Program-made: the position numbers and the translations under genes
Source of the DNA: Chionis minor
Lineage: Eukaryota; Chordata; Aves; Charadriiformes; Chionididae
Length of the DNA: 64,000 bases
Assembly: GCA_013398295.1 (NCBI GenBank)
Contig: VZSF01000993.1
Location: 1-64,000, forward strand
Direction of reading: 5' to 3'
In this document: positions 1 through 9,908 of the stretch, piece by piece
How the letters are laid out: every line of letters starts with the position of its first letter
How positions within the stretch are numbered: the stretch's first letter is position 1
Notes under the pieces: generated by a model
What the model was told of the DNA's origin: nothing
The model's database searches: none
Seen by the model: only the letters and a program-made list of their open reading frames with translations

Positions 1-3000
1 GGTTTTTTTTGAGAATTAAAATAGGTCATGAAATCCAGAGACAGAAGCCACAAGTTCTCACCAGCTGTCTGTGACATTATTTCCAGATGTTCCTGCCCAT
101 AGCCATCATGGCCCACTGCAGGAATCCTGGCAAAGGGGTTGTCACTTTGATCTCTTTGTACCAGCTCCTGTGTACCCGCCATCTCTGCAGCTGACTTCCC
201 TGGCTGGACAGCATATTGCCCTTGTCTGCAAAATCCATTACAATACAGAGACGCTCCTTCACTTAACCAAGGGTCTTCATTTCTTATTCATTAAAAGTTT
301 AAATGACAATTCCCGGGCATCTTAAACAATGGCCATTTGTATGGAGGCCTGAGTTAAAACCGTATTTGCATCCTTGAAGGGCATTTTCACTGAAGGAAGC
401 GGTATGGGGCCTCACACCTGGAGAGACAGGAAGATCCCGTGCCTCTCACCGCAGTTTTGTCAGGTCTCATCCCACTGTTCTGCTGCCAGCAGGCTGACGT
501 GGCATTTCACATCCAGACATGGGAGGGCTTAATGAGGAACGGGCACTGCCTGCCTGCTGCGGGACAGGCGATTTGCTCCTCTCTTAACCTAGCACAGCTG
601 AAAGACAGCAGAAGTACAAAAAGTACAAAAAACAGAGCCAGAGAACGGCAATCCCTGCCACCAGCACCTCACAGCAAGTAGACAACAGCCACAACATGGC
701 TCCTGGTGTCACCAGCTGACAGTTCTCTTGCCAAGTCCCCTGGCTGCAGTGCCGAGAATTCCCTCAAAAGGCTGCCTGCGCAGCGGCATGGGCTCGGGGA
801 GGGAAAGGTGGTTGGGCTCATCCACCCTCTGCCCTCTCCTTGAAGCTGCCCTCTGGGAGCTGCACCTGCACACGCTCTGCTGCAGGACGCCCCTGATCAC
901 GGTCTCTGAGCACCCCTCTGGGGTCTTGCAGCCCGGGAGCTGAGCTGCCCATTTCGACGCAGGGCAGCCTGAAGGCCCAGGGGCTTTCCTTCCTCCCCGG
1001 GAGGTGTCACCACCAGTGGACGCTGCCCTCGAGAAGTTGGGTCTCCCAGGACTCAGGGGCAGCACGGGGGATTCCTGCCCCCTCCAGTGACACCGGGTTG
1101 CTCAGGGCACCCGTGTCTTGACGGCAAACACCATCCTGTAGCAATGAGATGGGCAGTGGCCCTGGGAGGTGTCACTTCAGTCCCCACAGGGCGCGGGATG
1201 CAAAGGGCTGTTCCCAGAAGCTGCACTTTGTGGAGAGCTGCGTGGTGAGCGTGCTTGGTGACCGACGGTGGGAGAGGAGCACAGGTGCAGAGGGGGGGCC
1301 ACCAAGTCCAAGGGGACGTGCAGCCCGGCTGCACAAGGGCTGCTGGATGAACCCTGCAATCCCAGAAATCTGATTTTTGACCACTTGTTCTTCTTCAGTC
1401 TGCTCCACGACACTATGTGCTCAAGAGCAAAACAGCCGCTCTGCTCTGAAATACCAGTGCATGAAAACACCCCCGCTGTGTGCTGCCGGAGCAGACAGCG
1501 CAGGCACCTCCCCAAAGTGGAGCCTGCTGAGGGTCCAGTAAATACTGGATGTCAGCTGCTGTTTGGCTGAATTCTGCCTCTCTCTGCCTGTTGTCTGTGA
1601 TTAGGCTCTGATTTTATCTAGCCACAATTATTAGCTGAACTGTGGAAAGTTGCATGGGTTCTGTCTCAAGTTCAAGACTGCAATGGGCTTAAACTGAAAA
1701 GTTTAAGACTGTATTGGGGCACAGAAATAAGGTGCTGTTGCACCCACTATCCTGAGCTGCCGGGAGGACTTTAGCTGTCAGGATCGATATTCATGTTTAT
1801 CGTAAGGAGTACAGTGCTGTGGTGGGTTTAACATGGCCAACACCCACCCAGCTGCTCAGTCACTCCCCCCACCGCACCCCCAACAGGGCAGGGAAGAGAA
1901 TGGGAAGAGCAGAATTGAGAAAACCTGTGGGTTGAGATAAAGACAGTTTACTAAATGAAGGAAAGGGGCAAAGAAAACCAAAAATGAGTGATGCAAAGGC
2001 AACCACTCACCACCTCCCGGAAGGACTGATGGTGCCCAGACAGTCCATGAGTAACAGCTGCTTTGGAAAACCTCCCTGCCCCCAGTTTTAGGGCTGAGTA
2101 CAATCTCACATGGTACAGATATCCCTCTGGTCAGCTGGGGTCAGCCGCCCGGCTGTGTCCCCCCCCAGCCTCTCGCCCACCCCCAGCCTGCTCACTAGGG
2201 TCAAAGAGAGGCAGGGAGAGGCTCAGTGTTACCGACGCTGCTCCAGCCACAAACCTGAAGCATGGCACCATACCAGCTGCTATGAGGAAAATTAATTCCA
2301 TCCCAGCCAGACCTGGTACAAACATCATTAGTAAAACACTAAGAATTCAGAAAGGGTGAGGGTAGAAGTTCTGGATGTGTTATTTGTTTAAAGTAAATTA
2401 AAATTTTCAATGCCTCAGTTGCTAGGCTACTGCTAAAATTAAGGCAAAGAATAGAGGACCTTAGTCCAAACACATACCCACGTCAAATCAAATGAGTATT
2501 CCCTCACCGTTGCTTCACAAACCCAACACGTGCGTGTTTGGGGTCCTGTGTCAGCACTGGCCAGCGCCAGCAGGACACTGCGATGATGCTCCAAGTAAAT
2601 TTCTCGTGTCTCAAGGCTACCAGAGGTCTGGCTCTGGTGACGCAGAGCAGACAGCAGTCCAACCACAAGCACGCACTCGGAGGAGCACAGAGCTGCTGCC
2701 GCGAGATGGCAGATGGAGGCAAAGGTGAGCTTGCAGAAACGTGCACCATAAATAAACCCCCACGTATGCCCATGCATCCAGATGCATACGCCTCTATATG
2801 GAACTCATGGAGAAGAAATAATTCATCAGTCTTTAGCTTCAGCTCTTTCCAGTACAAGGCTTTCTATGGCAGTAGTAGTTAGCACGACCAGGGCTGCAGC
2901 TAGTGCCACTTACACAGGGGCAGGAGCACCTCAGGACGCAGGCGGGACAGACCCTGGGGCAGGGGACAGAGTCCACCAACTCCCCAGCGCCCTGCGCCAC

Positions 3001-3590
3001 CCTGCCCTGCTGCGGGTCCTCCTCTGCAGGTGGACAGTGGTGAAACCAGCACAGATTTGGGCTCTTCCCATCTGCCTCGCAGTGAACCAGGTATTTCTGC
3101 TCGGAACAAGGTGGCAGCAGTGGCGAAAATCCCCATTCCAGGGAATCCCTTTCCTGCGCAGCGGAGGACACCCTTTCCCATGGAGCCAGGGCTGGATGGC
3201 GGGGCAGGACAGCAGAGACGTGCTCCCAAGCAGGGGAAGCCCCAGTGAAACCGCTGTGTTCTTCAGAGACCAAGCGATGCTCTTCAGGCTCTCCTGAGCC
3301 GCCGCTGACGCCAGTCCCCAGGGAACCGTTCCAGACAGCACCTGGGTTGCCTTGGAGGTTGTCACCACCCCACCAGGAGCCCAACCCGCCGGCGGCACCG
3401 AGGCGCTCCGAGGACTTGGGTCCTTCCCTTGCCCCGCCGGGCCTGACGGTGCTGCCCCGCACTGCTGTGCCCAGCCCTGCCTGACGGATGCCTTGTAATG
3501 GGGGCCCCCAAAATCCCGTTTCTAATGCAACCACCCTGTATTTCTTCCAAGGGATCCAGGACGCGAGGTGAAAACAAGAATGAGAGCAGG
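1..3590. other. Intergenic flank beyond the 3' end of PAX5
   Basis: No exon or conserved protein is visible here on either strand. The stretch lies beyond the distal poly(A) signal of PAX5. In mammals the neighbour on this side is MELK, transcribed towards PAX5, but nothing in these bases resembles a kinase exon. The content is one LTR (1818-2324), a perfect octamer ATTTGCAT at 364-371, and GC-rich unique sequence at about 720-1370 and 2900-3500, where open frames overlap on both strands as expected by chance. Confidence 0.6.
1818..2324 (-). mobile_element. Solo LTR of an avian endogenous retrovirus (old, degraded)
   Basis: The block runs from a TGTGGTGGGTTT start to an ACAA end on the plus strand. 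Read on the minus strand it starts close to the TG of a very common bird LTR family that opens with a CCTGG-type sequence and ends in a TTAAACCCACCACA-type 3' edge. It is placed on the minus strand because the family's poly(A) signal region, normally AATAAACTGTC, is recognisable there as AGTAAACTGTC near 1945-1955, so the signal itself has decayed. No gag, pol or env coding sequence adjoins it, so it is a solo LTR. No target-site duplication is evident, which fits age or end erosion. The ERV class is not assigned. Edges are good to about 10 bases. Confidence 0.75.
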
Positions 3591-3614
3591 CTTTTTGAAC
3601 TTAAAAAAATTACT

Positions 3615-3620
3615 TTTATT
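3615..3620 (-). terminator. PAX5: Distal poly(A) signal of PAX5
   Basis: AATAAA reads on the minus strand at 3620-3615, inside an AT-rich stretch. A T-rich segment (TTCTTGTTTTC, about 3583-3573) follows 30-40 bases downstream in the transcript direction, as expected for a downstream element. Cleavage would fall near 3595-3605. It is the last good signal before the sequence turns GC-rich and intergenic. Confidence 0.6.
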
Positions 3621-3912
3621 TTAGGAACCAATAAAATTATGGTAAATATTTACAAATAATTATCTCACATAAAGGTTACATAAAACCAAATGTCCACAAG
3701 TAACAGTCACTCTCATGAAAAGACACACAGATATTGAACTACGCCAATCTTATTGCATGTTTCTTCAACTAATCTAAAAATAAAAAGTGTTGCAGTCAAC
3801 CATTTAACTTAGAATAAAATCACAAATTTCAGTATTGACAAGAAAAAGAATTGAAAAAAACAAACAAATGAAAAACCTTCAAACGGCCCCTCCCTTTTGA
3901 CCCATGCCTTAG

Positions 3913-3976
3913 CACCCCCACTCCCCAGCCCACCTCCCTTTTTGCTCCCCAAAACAAACCCCAAAACAAAACCCCC
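3913..3976 (-). promoter_or_regulatory. G-tract cluster in the 3' UTR, possible RNA G-quadruplex
   Basis: In the PAX5 RNA sense this segment holds seven runs of three to five G within about 65 bases. The first three are separated by T-rich loops of the form TTTTGTTTT and TTTGTTTT, and two further runs of four and five G lie close together. Four or more such runs at short spacing meet the usual quadruplex pattern. Formation is not shown by sequence alone. Confidence 0.45.
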
Positions 3977-4267
3977 AAAATAATATTCGACATCTTTGGC
4001 AAATTGGCACTGCTGTAATTACATTCAAATATTATAACACACAAAAGCAACACACAGCACTAAGGAAAAAACACCAAGATTTCAAGTCTGTTCTTTTCCT
4101 ACTAGAAAAAAAGAATACAAAACATACACATTTTAAGAAGCATTTTTTCATCTGTTTTGCAACAGATGTTATCCCCTACTTTCAAAGGCAATTCAACAGT
4201 TATTTTTACGAGTTTTTTTGTAAGTTATTTTTTTTTGTTTGTGTGTATTTTTCAAGGGGAGGAGGCT

Positions 4268-4273
4268 TTTATT
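4268..4273 (-). terminator. PAX5: Alternative poly(A) signal candidate
   Basis: A second AATAAA reads on the minus strand at 4273-4268, followed in the transcript by a T-rich and A-rich stretch that includes a long A-run at 4231-4223. Use of this site would shorten the 3' UTR by about 650 bases and remove the G-tract cluster at 3913-3976. Confidence 0.35.
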
Positions 4274-4411
4274 TCTCTCCCTCTCTTTTGTTTTTCCTCT
4301 CTTTTTTGAAGAAGTAAGCTTCAATGCAGGCGTTGCAGACTTTGGTGGATACAATAGATATGTATTTCTTTGATGCCAGAAGTCCCTAATACAAAGTAGT
4401 TTGTCTCTAAG

Positions 4412-4450
4412 AAAAAAAAAAAAAGCCTGTTCTTTTTTTTTTTTTTTTTT
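4412..4450. repeat. A13 run and T18 run facing each other
   Basis: Thirteen A (4412-4424) are followed by eight mixed bases and eighteen T (4433-4450) on the plus strand. In the PAX5 RNA this is A18, a short loop and U13, which could fold into an A-U hairpin. The A18 tract is also an oligo-dT internal priming site, so cDNA ends mapping here should not be taken as true transcript ends. Confidence 0.6.
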
Positions 4451-7400
4451 GGAAAGGAATTCCATTTGCAATGAAATGAGTTTCTGTAATTTCAGAATGT
4501 ACAAAGGCCACTAGAAAGTGAAAAACCAGGACAAGGTTTCTTCCCACGCGAAGCTGAGCGAGGCGACAGGCAGGTCCAGTCGCCCACCAGCCCTTTTCCC
4601 GTCCCGCTCCGGCAGGGCACAGGGGACGACCCCAGGCAGGGGGTCCTGGCTGGGTGGTGGCCGGGGCGACCGCAGGGCTCCAGTCCCCCTCTCCACCACC
4701 CCCCAGGGCCCGGGAGTCTCCAGCGCATCTGCACATACGGCCGGCGCCTGCGTCCCCGCCCAGCTGTGCCTGGCCGTGTCCTGCCGAGCCCCGCGGCCCA
4801 GCTCCCACCCGCCGCTGCTCCCGCAGCACCCGCGAGCAGAGGCCACCGCCAGAGCCGACACCGTCGCCAGCCCTGACACCAAAGCGAGCGACCCCGGCAC
4901 CAGACATCTCTCGGACGAGCTTTTCACTGGGTGTTTGCGCATCACGCCTCATCAGCTCCACCAGGACAGCGACAGGAACCGGTTTAGATCCCGCCGGACC
5001 TTTGTTTCTCAGGCTGCTGTGACGCACACCTGCGGCAGGAGCGGGGCTCGGCCCGAGGGGCAGCACAGGGCTCCCCGGCTGGTGTCCCCAGCCTTGCACC
5101 GCCACCCAGCGCCCTGCCTCTGGCACCTCTGGCACGGAGCAGCGGTGGCCACAGCTCTGGGCACGCGCCCAGCCCCCACGCTGCTGCAAACCGCCCGACG
5201 CCGCTCTGCCTGGTAATGCCCACGCAGGACCATCGCCCGCGGGCCCCATAAGAGGCTGCAGGACATGTTACCCAAGAGCTGCTGGCTCTCTAATGTCATT
5301 TCTCAGTGAATCCAGAAGAAAAAGCAGGCTTTCCCAGCGTTTGCTGGGACAGAGTCACAAGGTGGGTCAGCTTAATGCCATGCTGCCCACCATGGCCATG
5401 GCCTCACGTGTCCTGATGGCACGTGCGCCGCCACAGACGTGCAGGAAGAGCACAGCCTGGTCACAGCCGAGTAGCTGCCAGCGGCAGCCGCACAAGTTAA
5501 CTCCACTACAGGCCACAGCTCGTTGAAGCTATGGGTGCTCATGGCTGGAAATAAGCAACATCGGAACATGGCTTCCTCTCTCCTCCATGCCCAAGGATGT
5601 GTGGAATAGGTAAATTAAATTAAATAAGAAAAGGAATACAACCCCGTCGGTTAAGACCAGGCACGGCAGAGCCCCCCCCCCGGGCAGGGACCCCACTACA
5701 CCGCCCTTGCACCACAGCACTGGCAGGACTCGGCCGCAGGGAGCCAGGGAGGGTGATGGGCGCCCCAGCCCCCCACTCCAGCGAGCTCCACCCATCGTCC
5801 TCCCCCCCGTCAGGAAGGATTTCTTCCGAAAACCTCTTTTTTTCCTCTTTTTCCTTTTTTTCTTTCGGTGGTGCTGTTTCTTCCCTTGCTGTCTCCTTCC
5901 CAAGTGCCTCAGGCTCTGAGGCTGCCCTGACGCCTGCGGTCCCTGCCCGGACGTCTCTGCGGCTGGGAACCAACAGGCGCTCTCTGGCCGCCTGCTCCTG
6001 GAGCCGCGGCAAACAAAGGTTTTGCTCTGTGGATCCAGCCCTGAGACATCCCGAGCTCTGCAGGCAGCGCACCTGCCTAGCGGGAATGTCTCCATAACCG
6101 AACACTCCGACACAGGTGCCAAGCAAACTCAACGCCCACAGCATTTTGTGTTGTCTTTACGGTCACACTCTCACAGCTTTTGACTGAGGGATTCCCCAAC
6201 AAGTCAGTCCACGTAATCGTGCCTCGTGGCCTCCATAGATTTAGTCTTACAGCAGCATTTTCCCTCTTCAACTCTCAGATTTCATTTCTCAGCCTGTCCG
6301 TGTCAGCAATGTACTTGAGAAATTTACTGCTGGAGCGCATACTATTGGAAATCCCTCCATCTAGTCGAGCGTATTGCAGAGTTTAGTGCTGAAACTGCCT
6401 GAAGGCACTTCATGGGCTGACTTCTGCAAGGGTCTGCTAACAACAGGCTGCATTGCAGGGCACCCTGCCTGAGCAAAGGGTAGGCAGGGCACCCCAAACC
6501 CTGCTGCTGGTCTTGCTCTCTCCCCTCCTTGCAGCCCCAAGGTCATTCGCTTCCAGCTTCCCCCTCACCCAGTGGTGCCCGTGACATGGAGGGATGCGGA
6601 GCAGGGGGTGGCAGCAGGCGGCTCTCCGCCATCCCCAGAGGACCACCTTCTGCCAGCAGTGCCTTTCAAAGATGTCCCTCCAGGAGGAGGACTGCCTTGA
6701 TGAAGACTACAGACAGAAAGTCCTGGCCTCCTGAGGAAAGCAGTTTGTTAACCCCAGGCAAAATATTCTTAAAACCAGAAAGTACTGTCAATAAGTGTTT
6801 TTTCCAGATGTACAGCATGCATACTCAACGGGCCGACTCTTACCGGCCTTTCTGGCTGGGAAGCAGTCACAGCAGGGATGAGCAAGTCCAGCTGCTGTGT
6901 TCCGGCAGCTGGGCCAGGCACAGGCACCCACCTTGCACGTGCAAGGGTGGGCTCACCCTCCATGGCTCCAACCGGGACCTGTACGCTGCCCACGCACCCC
7001 TGTACACCACCCCTGCCTGCACCCCTGGCCAGCGGGATGGAGCCCACCACCGTGCCCTGGCCAAGGACCGCCCTCCGGGAGTCCCGATGAAACCACAGGG
7101 CCAGCCAGGTCTGAGAACCTCGCGTCGCTTCATCCAGTGGCACCCATGCATCCTTCAGGGGAAATACACCTGCTGTGTCTTCCCTAAGTCCCCAGCCCAA
7201 CTACAAGAGCGTCTGTGCTGAGCAGGCTAACATCTGCCAAAGTCTCGCGTTTGGTCTCCTCAGTGTTACCTGAACTAGCATTGGTCACACAAGCCACCCC
7301 TCTGAGGAAGCAGGTACAGGAAGCACAGGGCAGTTCACAGAGCGGGTGAAGGACCCGCATGCCGTCGACAGGAGCTGCTGTTCCCTTCCTGGGCAGAGGG

Positions 7401-9360
7401 AGAGTTGTTTCAGACCAGCCTGGTGACCGCACGGGTGGTGTCTCCATAGCTGGTACAGCTCAGCCCACCTCTGCTCTGCAGCCATCACCCGTACCCCTGC
7501 AGCCCACAGTCAAACCCCTGTTTCTCTTCTCTTCAGCCAAGGCACTGGAGGGCGCAGAGAAGGTGTGTGTGCTCCAGGTGCAAACAACACACACCCCTTG
7601 CCAGGGGCTTGCAGAAAGTCCCCATGCAACCAGCATCCAGGGACAGAAACGCCCTTTGCAGCTTTGTCACCAGGGTGCAAACTATCACAGGGTGCTCAGA
7701 AAGGGACGACACCAAAGCAATGCTTCAGAAGGTTCCCTGTGTAAACTGTTGTTTGTCTTCAGTTAAAAATGGGTGTGTATCAGCTGTTAATTGCTGGAAG
7801 ATGAAAAGCAGGACTTTTCTCACTGCTAAGTTTGTCACAAAACTTACTTCTGGGTTAGGGACACAGTTTGAAGGACTCCAGCCAAGATCCCTGATGGGAT
7901 CTGTGAACATCTCACTGAAACGTCTTTAAGCTGGTAGGACCTAGGTGCCTCCGTGGCTTTTGAGGACCTGAACACATCTGCCGTGGGATCTTGGAAGCGA
8001 TGGCTGCATTTCCATGGTGTGAGAAGGTGCCACTGGAGCTGGACAGGGAGCTTCTCAACGGGTCAGTGGCCAGCAAGGACACCAGACACCCAGCACAAGC
8101 GATGAGGTGGGGAGGGAGGAGGAGAGAGAAGAGCGTTAACTCCGGAGCTGCCGTTTCAGTGAAATGGTTGTTCAGCTGGAAGCAAGCTGTTGAATGTTCA
8201 TCCACAGGGACGCATCTCCAGCTCAAGACCAACAACCCTTTTTCAGCTGTAGAACACGCGCAGGCAAGCGCCGGCAGGAGCCCCTGCAGTGCCTGTGCTG
8301 CTCCAGGCAACAAGGACGGTCAGGTTGGCAATAAGGAGGCTTCAGCCAGATCTTCATGTCACCAGGGCCAGGGAGCTTCTCCACCACCCTCAGGAGGAGG
8401 GGATGGGGTCATGCCTGTCATCCCTACCTGACTGTGACTGAGGTTGGCTGCCCCTCGGCCTGGGGCAGGGGGAGGCTGCAGGGGGAAACAAGCAGTTCTG
8501 GCTCCACGATGTGGCAGTGGCTGGTGCAGCTGCTTGGTGGGTCATTCGTAGCCGCTCTCATCTCTTCATTAGCCCCAGGAAGCCGCACATGGAAGGACGT
8601 ATCACCATTAGTGCTCCCTCTCCGAGCGGGAGGGAAGAAATGTGCAATTAACAGGGCAAAATCCTCCCTGGCACACGTCTGGACTATGGTGACCTGAATT
8701 TGAAATGCCTTCACTGAAATCCACAGACCCCCAAAATGACCGCCTTCCTCTCCATTTGCCTTGGAGAGCGCACGCAGCCACCCCCACGCTTGGTTTGCCC
8801 AGCTCAAGATGTTCATTTAACAAAAAACATTACCGTGGCATTTCTCCCCCTTCCTCTCAGGGTGTACATAATTGGGTTTTAGCACACAACGTATTGAGAT
8901 GTACATAAGGTGTCAACTATTATTTAGGAATTCCTTCTTGGATGCTGCTTAACTTGAAACCAGAGAATTTGTTTCAGTACTCATTATGATGACAAATTAA
9001 CATAAATGAATATTAAGCAGTAAAATGTCACAAAACTGCACATTTCTTCAGTGGCCCATGTGTTCGATACCAGCATACAGCATGATCACACACAGCTGTC
9101 ATATACGATGCTCTATACAGAAATAACATCAGCCGGAAATACAGCCACAATGAGTGTTAACCTGGTTCAAAGTTGCTTAAAGCTTACTGAATTCTTTGAA
9201 TCAGTGCACCAGTTTCAAAACACATTTTCAGATGCGTTTTGAGTTCGTATCTGTACAATGTTGCTGCTTATGCTTAAGCCACTCAGAGTAATATAAACAA
9301 GCAAGTATTTACAGTGGTGCTTGTGTAAAATTGAGCAGACTGAATTTTTTCTTTGCCAAC

Positions 9361-9412
9361 AAAATAAAGGAAAAAAAAGAAAAAAAAAAGAAAATTAAAA
9401 AAAAAGAAGAAG
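9361..9412 (-). promoter_or_regulatory. PAX5: U-rich pyrimidine tract in the 3' UTR
   Basis: The plus strand is nearly all A with scattered G, so the PAX5 RNA has a U/C tract of about 50 bases some 420-470 bases past the stop codon, including CUUCUUCUU units. Such tracts bind PTB and related proteins in other mRNAs. A UGUAAAUA Pumilio-type site follows at 9313-9306. Confidence 0.4.
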
Positions 9413-9831
9413 AAAATTGCCTTGAGTCTCACAGCCTGTTTCAGTGTGCAGCAAGAGGAAGCCGCCCCAAGGGGAGCTGCTCACACCTCTTCCTTATCCC
9501 CAGATACAGCCGTGGCACCCACAGGCGATTAAAGCAGTAGCCAGCCGGCTGCAAAAGACATGAAGCTACCGCGCGTTTTCCATCACACAGAGCGTCAGGA
9601 GAACTGCTTCCTCCTGTTTCTTTGTCTGATTTGAGACCCAGTCAACACGGCCAGATCTAGGCATACAACAATGATCAATTCACCAAGTTTAAAGAGCAAA
9701 ATTTCAATTAGCATGTTCCTACTAGGTACTTTCTCTTCCTTTGCAGCCCGGCTGGCGTGGTTGCAGCAAGGCGACTGGCGGTGATACCCCAGGCAGTGCG
9801 TGTGGGCGGTGCCGGTGCCCCAGCCCCGGCG

Positions 9832-9908
9832 TCAGTGGCGGTCATAGGCAGCGGTGGCCGCTGGCGGGGCTGCCCCGCGGGCTGCCGCGCTGTAGTAGTA
9901 CGGGGAGC
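9832..9908 (-). CDS. PAX5: PAX5 last coding exon (exon 10, coding part)
   Basis: This encodes the C-terminus of the B-cell transcription factor PAX5 (BSAP). After a CTTCTCTTGCAG acceptor at 9920-9909, the exon starts GCTCCCCG. The last G of exon 9 completes a Gly codon, and the exon then reads [15 protein letters not shown], continues through a short Ala-rich stretch and ends TAAYDRH before TGA at 9834-9832. The [13 protein letters not shown] and YDRH ending is the PAX5 version of the shared PAX2/5/8 tail. PAX2 ends differently from memory, so the paralogue call is firm. The tail belongs to the C-terminal region described as repressing the adjacent activation domain. Codons are GC-rich, and the frame is intact with 26 codons including the stop and the junction Gly. 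Confidence 0.95.

Larger units (their letters stand above)
3595..9831 (-). other. PAX5: PAX5 3' untranslated region (long form)
   Basis: The region runs from the PAX5 stop codon (9834-9832, minus strand) to a distal AATAAA at 3620-3615, about 6.2 kb with no intron required. PAX5 transcripts in mammals are known for a 3' UTR of several kilobases, so the length is plausible. The two ends, about 3600-4500 and 8800-9420, are AT-rich like many 3' UTRs, while the middle is GC-rich (for example 4540-5210). Visible elements are a U-rich tract (9361-9412), two Pumilio-type UGUAAAUA sites (9313-9306 and 3654-3647), an A-run/T-run pair (4412-4450) and clustered G-tracts (3913-3976). Use of the distal end is inferred; a shorter form could also exist. 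Confidence 0.65.

Noticed and set aside
1818..2324. Internal retroviral genes next to the LTR
   Set aside because: No second LTR and no gag, pol or env-like frame in the flanks, so only a solo LTR is present.
1..3590. 3' end of the neighbouring gene MELK
   Set aside because: Expected on this side from mammalian gene order, but no kinase-associated exon or plus-strand poly(A) setting could be identified.
6077..6400. A minus-strand frame reading SSSKFLKYIADTDRLRNEI, coiled-coil-like
   Set aside because: An in-frame stop follows directly after NEI, and the stretch lies in the PAX5 3' UTR. Probably chance.
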